DNA from: Parabacteroides gordonii MS-1 = DSM 23371
Lineage (GTDB): Bacteria; Bacteroidota; Bacteroidia; Bacteroidales; Tannerellaceae
Assembly: GCF_000969825.1 (NCBI RefSeq)
Contig: NZ_KQ033919.1
Span: 1,588,173-1,652,172, forward strand
Length of the DNA stretch: 64,000 nucleotides
Direction of reading: 5' to 3'
Within the stretch, counting starts at the first letter, position 1. Each line of letters begins with the position of its first letter. The notes beneath the pieces were generated by a model. It had not been told where the DNA came from. It did not search any database and saw only the letters and a list, made by a program, of their open reading frames with translations. Below are positions 21,001-29,000 of the stretch, piece after piece. Position numbers and translations under genes: made by a program.

Positions 21001-22575
21001 CGTATCACCGCACGCGGAGCCGACGGAAAAGTCTACGCCATCAAGTACAAACCGATCAACTACGCACAGGTAATGATCCTCAATAAGGATACGGCTCATC
21101 TGAAACTGACGATCAAACCGGGCCCCAAAGCTACCGAAGACTTCCTGTATAAAACAGCCGAACACGCTTCACGCTTCCTGATGATGGTACGCCGTATCAA
21201 TATCCAGTACCAGACAACCGATGGTATGATGATCCCCGGATTCCGTCCGATGATTGGCGACATCTTCGGCCAGGGACGATCGGCGGGTGTCTTGTCGCCC
21301 GGTCTGGGCTTTGCCTTCGGTGCCGTAAACCGCAGCTATATAGATGATGCCAAAGAACGTGGCTGGCTGGTCGACGACAACCCCAACAACATAACCCCTG
21401 CCGTAATAAGCAGTGCCAAGAATCTGAATATACGGGCAAACCTGGAACCGATAACCGGCCTGAAGATCGACCTGAATGCAAACCGGGTAGATACCCGCAG
21501 TACCGAAATACAATATGCGTACGACAACATGACCGAACAGACAGGCGGTAACTTCCTGATGACAACCATCGGTTTGAAAGGCTTCTTTAAAGGTAGCGGC
21601 AATGCCGATAACGGTTATGCTTCGGACGTATTCAACAAATTCATCGAGAACCGTGAGATCATAGCCAACCGTCTTGAAAACCGGTACAACGGAACCACCT
21701 ATCCCAATAAAGGCTTCCTGACTGAAAACGGACAAGGCGGACAAGCATACGAGGGCGGTGGTGTCAATAAGAACTCGGCCGACGTGCTGATTCCGGCTTT
21801 CCTGGCTGCTTATACAGGAAAAGACCCGAATAAGATTTCGTCGTCGCCCTTCCCGGCTCTCCGCAATCTGCTTCCGAACTGGCGTATCACTTACGACGGA
21901 CTGGTTCGCATTCCGATTATAAAGCAACACTTCAAGAGCGTTATGCTGAGTCACCAGTATGTGTGTACATATAATGTCGGTTCCTACAACTCCTATTCTA
22001 CCTGGGTAGACGGCGGGCTGGGCGACAACCTCGGATTTACACAAGGTTCTAATAACCTGGCAATACCGTCGTCTCCATACGAAATATCATCCGTCAGTCT
22101 TAACGAAAGCTTCAACCCGTTGCTGGGTGTCGACGCTACGATGCTGAACAATATCACGATCCGCATGGACTATTCGACTTCACGCAATCTGAACCTGAAC
22201 ATTTCATCTTACCAGATCGTGGAAGCGCTTTCCAACAAATATACGATCGGATTGGGATATAAGTTCGCCGAGTTCAACAAGATCCTGAAGATGAAAAAGA
22301 CACGCGACTTCAGCAACGACCTGACCGTGCGTCTCGACTTCTCATACAACAAGATGCAGTCGCTGATCCGTAAGATCGAAGATAGCTTTACACAGGCCAC
22401 CAGCGGTAACATTGCCAAGACGATCCAGTTCTCTGCCGATTACGGATTGAGCCGCGCATTGACCCTGCGTGCGTTCTATGACTTGCAGATCAATGAGCCG
22501 CTGATCTCTAACGCATCCTACCCGACAAGCAACTCCAATTATGGCGTTGCCCTGAGGTTCTCGCTGGCACAGTAA
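15094..22575 (+). CDS. sprA: T9SS translocon protein SprA (Sov)
   Basis: A 2493-residue outer-membrane protein of the SprA/Sov family, which forms the giant 36-strand beta-barrel channel of the type IX secretion system. An N-terminal hydrophobic segment (LKYLIWVTILLFGVSML) serves for export. Family-typical stretches are visible: FNLADMQFGIGAAERVFGPGGVRVKTQGSAEVTMG, FFNFDESVQLNVQASVGSKVNFDMNYNTE, YSYIDDFEATQSGYDL and a strand-rich C-terminus ending in Phe-Ser-Leu-Ala-Gln. Size and position after ruvA agree with Porphyromonas sov. It is probably the export channel for T9SS cargo, including the three large surface proteins here (inference). It is convergent with the next gene, with eight bases between the stops. 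Confidence 0.95.
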   Translation: MKKKTLKYLIWVTILLFGVSMLSLNADYLTYTATLPDIQLLDEQDMPDGKDTVPATRYPVSKTVPQDYEDLTKKSPMDLRDPENVKTAVEYDLKTGSYVVRTRLGDKDLTTPISLTPEEYQDYSMQQSLRSYYRQKNEEEFQKEADKKFNLADMQFGIGAAERVFGPGGVRVKTQGSAEVTMGLKRNSTQDPSLPERARSRTFFNFDESVQLNVQASVGSKVNFDMNYNTETSFDFDSKKLKLAYTGEEDEIIKSLEAGNVSMTTSNSLINGGAALFGMKADLQFGKLRVNALFAQQESESKTVNSKGGVQTKPFELTIDKYDENRHFFMAHYFYHNYDNAVAKLPQINAPLTITRMQVWVTNTRGNYDQARNIVAFTDLAENNKEYIYNNQFTVVGMPQYPANDANTLYSQLQGRYSGARDITQAQQALSDLVGGVDYEEVESARLLDASEYTYDKQLGYISLKTTLQPGDVLAVAYEYEYSDGGTKKTKRVGEFSDDSNITPSQAIFVKLLKNTNMTPSMKFWKLMMKNVYSLGAYSVQKEKFRLDVTYQSDTTGTYLNYLPESTNPKQIWIRIMGADRLNSQNQEHSDGFFDFVEGYTIQTETGKVIFPSVEPFGSSLKKKMTDLNISAAIADKYVFQELYDSTQTVARQIAEKNKFKMTGEYKASSAAEIQLGASNVARGSVRVTAAGAVLTENVDYTVDYTSGTVTILNESIISAGTPVSVTLENQTAYSMQRKTMVGLDLNYQFNPNFSLGATIMHMSEMPLTTKTTIGDESIKNTLWGLNTSYKAESQWLTNMFDKLPLLTLTQPSQIAFNAEFAHLIAGHYESKENGGYSYIDDFEATQSGYDLLSPYPWKLASTPTDDNKATALFPDADKTNDIAYGKDRALLAWYYVDGLFTRRNSSQRPSYISKIDLSNHYVREIQVSELFPDKDLGYNETSTINALNLAFYPNERGPYNLDADQVNQDGTLQNPEKRWGGIMRKIDQSDFETANVEYIEFWMLDPFLEDSNKINTGGDLYFNLGEISEDVLKDGRKFFENGLPLDGDQSKVDSTVWGLVPKQQSTVYAFDNTAGARDKQDVGLNGLSADQELEYPTYKEFIEKLKTKLSPGAITKMEGDPFSPLNNPGTDKYRYFRGADLDNEWLSILERYKRYNGTEGNSAETGKNGERYDTSASKNPDVEDLNQDNTMNKNEKYFEYKISLIPDKFEVGSNYIVDIKKTYPKVPDGSNDNGKKGKEAKWYLFKIPVKQYNRRVGAITDFKSIRFMRMYMTNFKQPTILRFGSFELVRGDWRSYEQDLSDPKVPVQSNGTLEVSSVNLEENSTRLPVNYITPPGVSREIMTGQPNIGYQNEQALSMKVTELSPYDARAVYKNTSYDLRQYKQLQMFIHGEKLKDGDPYTPADDDMYVFIRLGSDYKNNYYEYSVPLKLTNYTGDGKNSFSAEEVWQTPNGNTMNISLEALTNMKLERNAAKRKGVSGVNFQTVYKMPDPNNRLNYISVVGNPSLAEVKTIMIGVRNESPTVKSAEVWVNELRLGDFNESGGWAANANLNVAVSDLGTVNVGGRIETAGFGALDQSLSERRIDDFSQYNIATNIEWGKFFPEKAKVSIPMYYAYSKEMTKPQYNPLDQDIKLKDALDAVETKAEKDSIKNFSVDKTVIKSISFNNVKADIRSKNPMPYDPANFSFGYSFSQTKTQNPETEYETTKDYRGNLAYSYTPYVKPFRPFQKLKKSNGYTRYIKQFSLNYVPSNISFQTAMMRNYYELQLRDLEDTGYKPEASFSSTFYWDRAFSLRWDFTNNLNMTFTSGTNARIEEPYQQVNKELNPNGYEIWKDSVKQSIADLGTPMKYDQTFNVTWNLPLQYIPVLDWVNSSLTYNAQYNWDRGAEVESTYEIGNTIKNNRQIDMQNSLNMLSLYNKNKFLKKVNQKFSATRTSTKKKEQKEIKLEKDIQLNMDSGTVVQHGMFTKKVRITARGADGKVYAIKYKPINYAQVMILNKDTAHLKLTIKPGPKATEDFLYKTAEHASRFLMMVRRINIQYQTTDGMMIPGFRPMIGDIFGQGRSAGVLSPGLGFAFGAVNRSYIDDAKERGWLVDDNPNNITPAVISSAKNLNIRANLEPITGLKIDLNANRVDTRSTEIQYAYDNMTEQTGGNFLMTTIGLKGFFKGSGNADNGYASDVFNKFIENREIIANRLENRYNGTTYPNKGFLTENGQGGQAYEGGGVNKNSADVLIPAFLAAYTGKDPNKISSSPFPALRNLLPNWRITYDGLVRIPIIKQHFKSVMLSHQYVCTYNVGSYNSYSTWVDGGLGDNLGFTQGSNNLAIPSSPYEISSVSLNESFNPLLGVDATMLNNITIRMDYSTSRNLNLNISSYQIVEALSNKYTIGLGYKFAEFNKILKMKKTRDFSNDLTVRLDFSYNKMQSLIRKIEDSFTQATSGNIAKTIQFSADYGLSRALTLRAFYDLQINEPLISNASYPTSNSNYGVALRFSLAQ

Positions 22576-22583
22576 GGAGGAGT

Positions 22584-23282
22584 TTAAAACATATGGTAGT
22601 TCTTCAGCTCCTTCCGCAAGGCCAGTGCCTTATTGTCTGTCAGGCTATCCAGAAGTTTCCAGAAGCGGTCGCTATGGTTCATCTCGATCGTATGGCAGAG
22701 TTCATGGAGCAATACATAATCGATCAGATGCCAGGGGAGCAGCATTAAGGAGAGGGAGAGGTTGATCGTCCGCCGGGTGCTGCAACTTCCCCAACGGCCT
22801 TTACTGTTCATGATCCGCACTCCCGTACAGGTAAAGTTATGTTTGGCGGCCAATGTCATCAAACGGTCGGGCAGCAGGCGTTTGGCCTCATGGCGCAACG
22901 CTTTTTCCAACAGGTCTTTCAATAGTTGCTGCACCTTTTCCGACTCGAAACGGGTTCCGGAGGGACAGGCTATACGAAGGATGCCATCCTTCAGCGTCAT
23001 ATAATAATTGGTACGGTCGGTACAGAATATTTCCAGCTTGAAAGTAGTAGCCTGCAACGTCGTCGTCTCATCGAGCAACGGACGTGCCGGGTGCTTTTTC
23101 AATGCCGCAAGAAGTTTCTGCCGGTTCTCTTCTATAAAAGCCAGCATCCTGCGCTCGTCGCCACCTACCGGCATAGTCGCAGTGATCATTCCCTTCGATA
23201 TTTTCAACGTATAGCGGGTAGCTCGCGGAGTAGTACGGAGAAGGATGGTTCCCAGATCATTGTCGTGTATCTTCTTTTCCAT
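22584..23282 (-). CDS. YgjP/M48-like metallopeptidase (DUF45)
   Basis: A 232-residue cytosolic protein of the YgjP (DUF45) type. The zinc site is visible near the C-terminus: [24 protein letters not shown], where HELCH is the HExxH motif and the later His/Asp positions complete the family signature; [35 protein letters not shown] is also typical. The ATG at 23282 is preferred over a GTG at 23291. The gene is convergent with sprA and divergent from gpmI. Substrate unknown. Confidence 0.82.
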   Translation of the reverse strand: MEKKIHDNDLGTILLRTTPRATRYTLKISKGMITATMPVGGDERRMLAFIEENRQKLLAALKKHPARPLLDETTTLQATTFKLEIFCTDRTNYYMTLKDGILRIACPSGTRFESEKVQQLLKDLLEKALRHEAKRLLPDRLMTLAAKHNFTCTGVRIMNSKGRWGSCSTRRTINLSLSLMLLPWHLIDYVLLHELCHTIEMNHSDRFWKLLDSLTDNKALALRKELKNYHMF

Positions 23283-23335
23283 ATTCAGCACAAAAGTAAT
23301 ACTTTAAAGGGAAATAATATTACGGTAGAAATGCT

Positions 23336-23343
23336 TATCTTTG
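23336..23343 (+). promoter_or_regulatory. -7 box of the gpmI promoter
   Basis: TATCTTTG matches TAnnTTTG, 50 bases before the gpmI ATG, within the divergent gap to the metallopeptidase gene. No clear -33 element. Confidence 0.45.
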
Positions 23344-23393
23344 CGCCCGGTATTAGATATTTAATAAGTATAAACTATATAAATAAGGCAATC

Positions 23394-24917
23394 ATGAGCA
23401 AGAAAGCACTTTTATTAATCTGCGACGGCTGGGGTATCGGCGACCGTGGTAAAGATGATGTAATCTACAACACTCCTACCCCTTACTGGGATTCACTGTT
23501 GGCAACCTATCCTAACTCTCAGTTGCAGGCTTCCGGCGAAAACGTCGGTTTACCTGACGGACAGATGGGTAACTCGGAAGTTGGCCACCTGAACATCGGT
23601 GCAGGCCGCATCGTTTATCAGGATCTGGTGAAGATCAATATCGCATGTCGTCAGAACACTATCCTCGACAATCCGGAAATCAAACGTGCTTACAGCTACG
23701 CGAAAGAAAACAACAAACAGATCCATTTCATGGGGCTGGTTTCAGACGGTGGCGTTCACAGCTCACTGGAACATTTGTTCAAACTGACTGATATCGCTAA
23801 GGAATACGGAATCGACAAAGCATACGTTCATTGCTTTATGGACGGTCGCGATACCGACCCGAAGAGCGGTAAAGGTTTCATCGAACAACTGGAAAACCAC
23901 CTGAAAGCAAGCAGCGGCAAGATCGCTTCTATCATCGGCCGTTATTATGCAATGGATCGTGACAAACGCTGGGAACGTGTGAAAGAAGCATACGACCTGA
24001 TCGTGAACGGTACAGGCAAACCGGCAGAATGCATGGTTACAGCTATGGAAGAATCATACGCAGAAGGCGTAACCGACGAATTCATCAAACCGATCGTACA
24101 CGTGGAAAACGGCAAGCCGGTAGCTACTATCGAAGAAGGCGACGTGGTTATCTTCTTCAACTACCGCAACGACCGTGCGAAAGAACTGACAGTCGTTCTG
24201 ACTCAGCAGGATATGCCGGAAGCTGGAATGAAGACTATTCCTAACCTGCAGTATTTCTGTATGACTCCGTACGATGCAAGCTTCAAGGGTGTTCACATCC
24301 TGTTCGACAAAGACAATGTAGAAAACACATTGGGCGAATTCCTTGCCTCTGTCGGTAAGACTCAGCTCCACATTGCCGAAACAGAAAAGTATGCACACGT
24401 TACTTTCTTCTTCAACGGTGGACGCGAAACTCCGTTCGATGGCGAAGACCGTATCCTGGTTCCGTCTCCGAAAGTAGCTACTTACGACCTGAAACCGGAA
24501 ATGAGTGCATTCGAAGTAAAAGACAAACTGGTTGAAGCGATCTACACCAAGAAATACGACTATATCGTTTGTAACTATGCCAACGGCGACATGGTAGGCC
24601 ACACCGGTATCTACTCGGCTATCGAGAAAGCGGTCGTAACCATCGACGCTTGCCTGAACGACACCGTTGAAGCTGCCAAGGCTAACGATTACGAAGTGAT
24701 CATCATCGCCGACCACGGTAATGCCGACCACGCATTGAACGAAGACGGCACCCCTAACACGGCTCACTCTTTGAACCCTGTTCCTTTCGTATACGTAACA
24801 GCCAACAAAGATGCTAAAGTAGAAGACGGTATCCTGGCTGACGTTGCTCCTTCCATCCTTCACATCATGGGATTGAAGCAACCGAAAGAAATGACAGGAA
24901 AATCTCTGATTAAGTAA
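23394..24917 (+). CDS. gpmI: 2,3-bisphosphoglycerate-independent phosphoglycerate mutase
   Basis: A 507-residue glycolytic enzyme interconverting 3- and 2-phosphoglycerate through a phosphoserine intermediate on two Mn ions. The ATG at 23394 ([16 protein letters not shown]) is the true start; the frame is open further upstream without family similarity. Visible: metal ligand Asp in LLICDGWG, catalytic Ser in [17 protein letters not shown], substrate-binding [35 protein letters not shown], and the metal-binding [14 protein letters not shown]. Its stop codon abuts the next ATG directly, indicating an operon with the DUF3109 gene. Confidence 0.96.
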   Translation: MSKKALLLICDGWGIGDRGKDDVIYNTPTPYWDSLLATYPNSQLQASGENVGLPDGQMGNSEVGHLNIGAGRIVYQDLVKINIACRQNTILDNPEIKRAYSYAKENNKQIHFMGLVSDGGVHSSLEHLFKLTDIAKEYGIDKAYVHCFMDGRDTDPKSGKGFIEQLENHLKASSGKIASIIGRYYAMDRDKRWERVKEAYDLIVNGTGKPAECMVTAMEESYAEGVTDEFIKPIVHVENGKPVATIEEGDVVIFFNYRNDRAKELTVVLTQQDMPEAGMKTIPNLQYFCMTPYDASFKGVHILFDKDNVENTLGEFLASVGKTQLHIAETEKYAHVTFFFNGGRETPFDGEDRILVPSPKVATYDLKPEMSAFEVKDKLVEAIYTKKYDYIVCNYANGDMVGHTGIYSAIEKAVVTIDACLNDTVEAAKANDYEVIIIADHGNADHALNEDGTPNTAHSLNPVPFVYVTANKDAKVEDGILADVAPSILHIMGLKQPKEMTGKSLIK

Positions 24918-25514
24918 ATGATTCAAATAGGCGATACATTGGTAAGCCTCGATCTGATCGAGGCTTATTTTCTTTGCGACCTTGCTCAGTGTAAGGGCGT
25001 CTGTTGCGTAGAAGGTGATTCCGGTGCACCGCTCGACAAAAGCGAAATAGCCCAACTCGAAAAGGCGCTCCCCATCATTTGGGACGACCTCTCACCCGAG
25101 GCGCAGGCAATAATAAACAAACAGGGAGTAGCCTATATCGATTGCGAGGGCGACATCGTGACCTCTATCGTCAACGGCAAGGATTGTGTTTTCACCTGCT
25201 ACGACAGCGACGGCACCTGCAAGTGCGCCATCGAAAAGGCCTACCGCGCGGGGAAACTGTCTTTCTACAAACCGGTATCCTGCCACCTTTATCCGGTGCG
25301 CGTTGCCCAGTACAAAGACTTCCGCGCCGTCAACTACGACCGTTGGAAAATATGCAAAGCAGCCGAACTGCTAGGCCGGAAAGAAGCACTTCCTTTATAT
25401 AAATTCCTGAAGGAGCCGCTTATCCGTAAGTTCGGACAAAAATGGTATGAGGAACTCTCCCTTGTTGCCGAAGAATGGATAAAGCAGAAAGAGGAAGAAG
25501 CAGGCGAACTGTAA
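24918..25514 (+). CDS. DUF3109 family cysteine-rich protein
   Basis: A 198-residue protein of the DUF3109 family, common in Bacteroidetes. Cysteines likely to bind metal or a cluster are visible: FLCDLAQCKGVCCVEGDSG near the N-terminus, and CVFTCYDSDGTCKCAIEKA with CHLYPVRV further on, similar to YkgJ-type clusters. Function unknown. The ATG follows the gpmI stop with no gap, so translation is probably coupled. The C-terminus is a charged helix (EEWIKQKEEEAGEL). Confidence 0.85.
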   Translation: MIQIGDTLVSLDLIEAYFLCDLAQCKGVCCVEGDSGAPLDKSEIAQLEKALPIIWDDLSPEAQAIINKQGVAYIDCEGDIVTSIVNGKDCVFTCYDSDGTCKCAIEKAYRAGKLSFYKPVSCHLYPVRVAQYKDFRAVNYDRWKICKAAELLGRKEALPLYKFLKEPLIRKFGQKWYEELSLVAEEWIKQKEEEAGEL

Positions 25515-25540
25515 TACTCTTTCTCATAAAGTGATAATCA

Positions 25541-25574
25541 AAGGGCTGTCGTTACCAAACGACGGCCTTTTTTT
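25541..25574 (+). terminator. intrinsic terminator after gpmI-DUF3109
   Basis: AAGGGCTGTCGTT, loop ACCA, AACGACGGCCTT, then a run of T. The stem is about 12 bp with one imperfect position. Confidence 0.85.
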
Positions 25575-25640
25575 GTAGCTGCAAATCCCCTGTTTCTCTT
25601 CCTGAAAACCCACCAAAAACGACCCTTTAACAATTCCCCG

Positions 25641-25775
25641 CGAAAACCTGAAAAAACGGATGCTGATACACAGGATATTAGGTAACGCGCGCGGGTACAT
25701 ATATATATATAAATAGGGGGAATCGAATACAGGGAGTAATCTGTTGAATAATAAAGGATAGATGACGATATAGGA
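25641..25775. repeat. distal flank shared by invertible loci A and B
   Basis: Homologous to 8400-8505 read in reverse (GAAAAAACGG, TGCTGATACACAG, AACGCGCGCG, GTACATAT with a TATATATA run, AAATAGGGG, TTGAATAATAAAG). Positions 25575-25640 show nothing recognisable. No gene is supported between 25515 and 26062. Confidence 0.6.
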
Positions 25776-25983
25776 CTGACTAGATAAATCGTTCCTTTTT
25801 TTTAGTCATACAAAGGTATGGCTTAATTTTGAATCTGCAATCCTTTTCCAAATTATTTTACCTAATCTATGTGCTTTCTTATCAACCGGATAGCAAAGTT
25901 AGTATAAAATTCCCCCTTTTTTACACGAAAGCAATCGACCCCCGAAAAAATGACTAGAAAAAAGGAACGTTTTAGCTAGTCAT
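25776..25983. promoter_or_regulatory. invertible promoter segment of surface protein B
   Basis: Inverted repeats at 25776-25809 and 25950-25983 flank exactly 140 bases. Layout of each: (A/C)TGACTAG, six variable bases, CGTTCC, six T, (C/T)TAGTCAT. The variable six are ATAAAT on the far side and CTAAAA beside the gene (compare CCAAAA at locus A). The interior aligns base for base with locus A and has the same orientation relative to its gene. The gene-side leader also matches A (GAACACTATTATTAATATTAAA). Confidence 0.88.
25811..25840 (-). promoter_or_regulatory. Bacteroidetes-type promoter, facing away from protein B
   Basis: On the minus strand TTG (25840-25838), 19 bases, TACCTTTG (25818-25811). 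It points left, away from the plus-strand gene, so the assembled state is predicted OFF. A weak plus-strand TAATTTTG at 25824-25831 lacks a -33 element and is not conserved in locus A. Confidence 0.75.
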
Positions 25984-26062
25984 TTAACGTTTGACAACAC
26001 TAAGCCTTCCTTTCCGAACAGGCTTTTTAGAAACACTATTATTAATATTAAATTAAAGAATT

Positions 26063-29000
26063 ATGAACAAAAAGTTTTCTACGTTAGTAGCTGCACTGTT
26101 AGCTTCGGGTGGATTGTTCTACGCTGTAGACGCAATGATCCTTCCTGCAGGTGACGGGGTAGCTAAGTATGTGACGGCGGTAGCTCAGACTAATGAAGCT
26201 GGCGAATTTACGGGCTATACATTCGCTAGCGAAACATTTAATGAGGGAACCTCTTGCATTTGGAAGATGGTTCAGGTTGACGGTGGTAGCACTTATAACC
26301 TGACTGCTGCTGCTAGTGAAGAGGCTACTTATTTTTTAGCAGCCGATGCTAAGGGTAATTTAGTTATGCAGGCTAAAGCTGAAGGTGCTTTGGCATTTAC
26401 GCTGGATGAAACTACGGGCAAGTTAACAGCAGCTGACGGCAAAGTATTGTCTATTGCTGATGGCGTTCTTTCTTTACAGGCTGCAGGTAGTGAGGTTGCG
26501 GCTGCTGGTTTGTTTGTAGCAGCAAAAACTCCTGTAACTGAAGCAAAGACAGAGGATGGATTAGCTTTAGGTACTATCGTTCCTACTAAGGATGTGGTTC
26601 CATTAACTACGGAAAGCCAGGTGCTGAATTGGAAGGCTGCTGAACCAGATGGTAATGTCGGAGTAACAGGCCTTTCTATTCAGGATGCTAATGCGAAAGA
26701 GTATAAATGTACTCTTACGTCGGGAACTGGTGGCTACTACCTTAAGTTTGCAGATGGAAAGTTCTTAAAGCATAATGGCTCTGGAACACTGACAATTGAG
26801 GATATAGCAGATCAGCAAAATGATTCTAAAATCACTTTTGATGAAGGAAATGGGTATGCGGTCAAAATAGGTGAGTATTGGTTAAATCTGGATGGTACTG
26901 AATTTACTGCAGAGAGTAGCAAAGGCTCCCAGCCTGTTTATCTAACAGAAGTACTGGCTTCAAACACGACAGTGCTAAATGCAGCCAAAGCGGCAGAGGT
27001 AATCTTGTTTCATGCAGAAGATGTTTCAAATGTTAGCGGCCAGTCAGTCCTCAAATACAACGCTGCTAAACCTGCTGCTTTAAATGGATGGGAGAACTTG
27101 ACAAGCACAACACTGAGCGAAGCAGGCCAAGGAAAGTGGTCAATCGCCTCTACTAAGCTTCTGGCTACATCCGGTGCAGAATTAGTTGTTGCTGAAAATA
27201 ACCAGGCTCCTACTTTAGGAGTAACGGGTACTGCTATTGCTTTTGGAGCAGATTACGCTATCAAACTGGGTGAGAATGTATGGTTGAAGAAGACAGAAGA
27301 AGGTCTTCTCTGCTCTACTGAGGAACCTACTGCTGCAGAAAAAGTATATCTGTATAGCGCAGTGGGTCAAGTGATTGAAAACGATAATAATGCTCCTAGC
27401 CTGGTTCTTTCTACTTTAAAAACTACAGACGGTGAATCTGAAAACGTAACAGGAACAGTCGCTACCGTTGCTGCTAAATATGCCACTCCTGCCGATAATC
27501 TTCCTGGCTTGGATAATGCTACGGTTGATGCAAACGGTCAGGTAACTGCTGTTACAGTAGACGCAGCCGGCAAACTTACTGTTGCTGCTCCTTTCTATTT
27601 CAAGAATGGCAATACTTATCTTTCTGTAGTAGTAGAAAAGGATGGTACATTCGCTCTTGCAACAGGTAAAGAGGAGATTAAAGACGCAGAACCTACTGCT
27701 GCTCAGTCGGCAAGTGCTTCATGGAAACTGGAAGGTAGCAAACTGATCTCTGTCGCTTCTGAACGCGCAGGCAAGCCGGTGGCATTAGTTGCTGAAAATG
27801 CTCCTACTCCGAAATCTCTTTCATCAAAAGCAGGAGGTGAAGTAACATTTAAAACAGCCCCTGTGAAAGACGCTCCGGAGGTTACAATAGCAGCCGGTGG
27901 TGCTATTCAGTTTGGTGATATAGAAACTACAGGCGGACTGTATGTATCTACCACATCAATGGATATTACAGATGTAGTAAATACATCAGATGGTATCGTA
28001 ATTGGCGGAACTCAGAAGTCTAACGAACAGAAGTTGTATACAAGCGTACCTTCTGGTTATGCTTTGGTTGGCGTACAACAGGCTGACAATACTATGGAAT
28101 ATCTGTATGCTGCTCCTGACGGAACTGTTTCAACAGAAGCATTCGATGGTTCTGATTACAAAGGCTACTTGTGGAAAGTAAGTGAAACAAATGATAATAG
28201 CATTGCTTATTATTATACATTCACCAGCTTGCAAATGAAGGGTGGCAAAGCTATCCAATGGACTATGTCTGACGGTACGGCTCAACTGACCGGTGGTGTT
28301 AAGTATGAAGGTCAGGGCTTTACTTTGTCTCACAAGACAGGTGTTATCACTGCAGACGGCGAAGCTTCAAATGTTCCTGGTGCTAAAAACGCCGTTATCG
28401 GTTTCTACGAAGCTCCTATGGCTCTTGTTATTAACGATCAACTGGATGCTATCCTGAATCCGGGCTTCGAAATGACTATTGCAATCGAAAAAGATAGCAA
28501 AGACGTTATCGAAAACAGCAATATCTTCAGCGGTAAGATGTATCAGAAAGAAACTCAGGCCGGAAACAGCACGTATGTTCTTTGGGATAACAAAGATGCT
28601 AAGGATGCTGCAGCCAAGATGTTGGTATTGAACAAAGCTAAAATCTCCGGCGACAATGCTGTCGGTGCATTTGCATGGGTTACCAAGAAAGAATATGATA
28701 AAGATCAGGATGGTGATAAGAATTATGTAAATACATTCAAATTCATGTATGACCTGAGCAATCCTTCAACAGATGTTATCGCTAAGATGATGGTTGGCGA
28801 CTATACTGTTTCAGTGTTGGAAGTAGATAAGAAATTCTATCTGACCTCTGTTATAAAAGTAACCGACCTGACTAAATTGCCGTATATCAAATTAGGTAGC
28901 GACAATGTCTATCCGGTTAAGAATTTGCTAGGCAAACTGTGGAACATCTCTTATGCTGATACGAAAGTAAATGCAAATGCTGATGATGAAGCTTATAAGC

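Noticed and set aside
20230-22044. long minus-strand frames opposite sprA
   Set aside because: Shadow frames caused by codon bias of the large sprA gene; Cys/Val/His-rich translations without domains.
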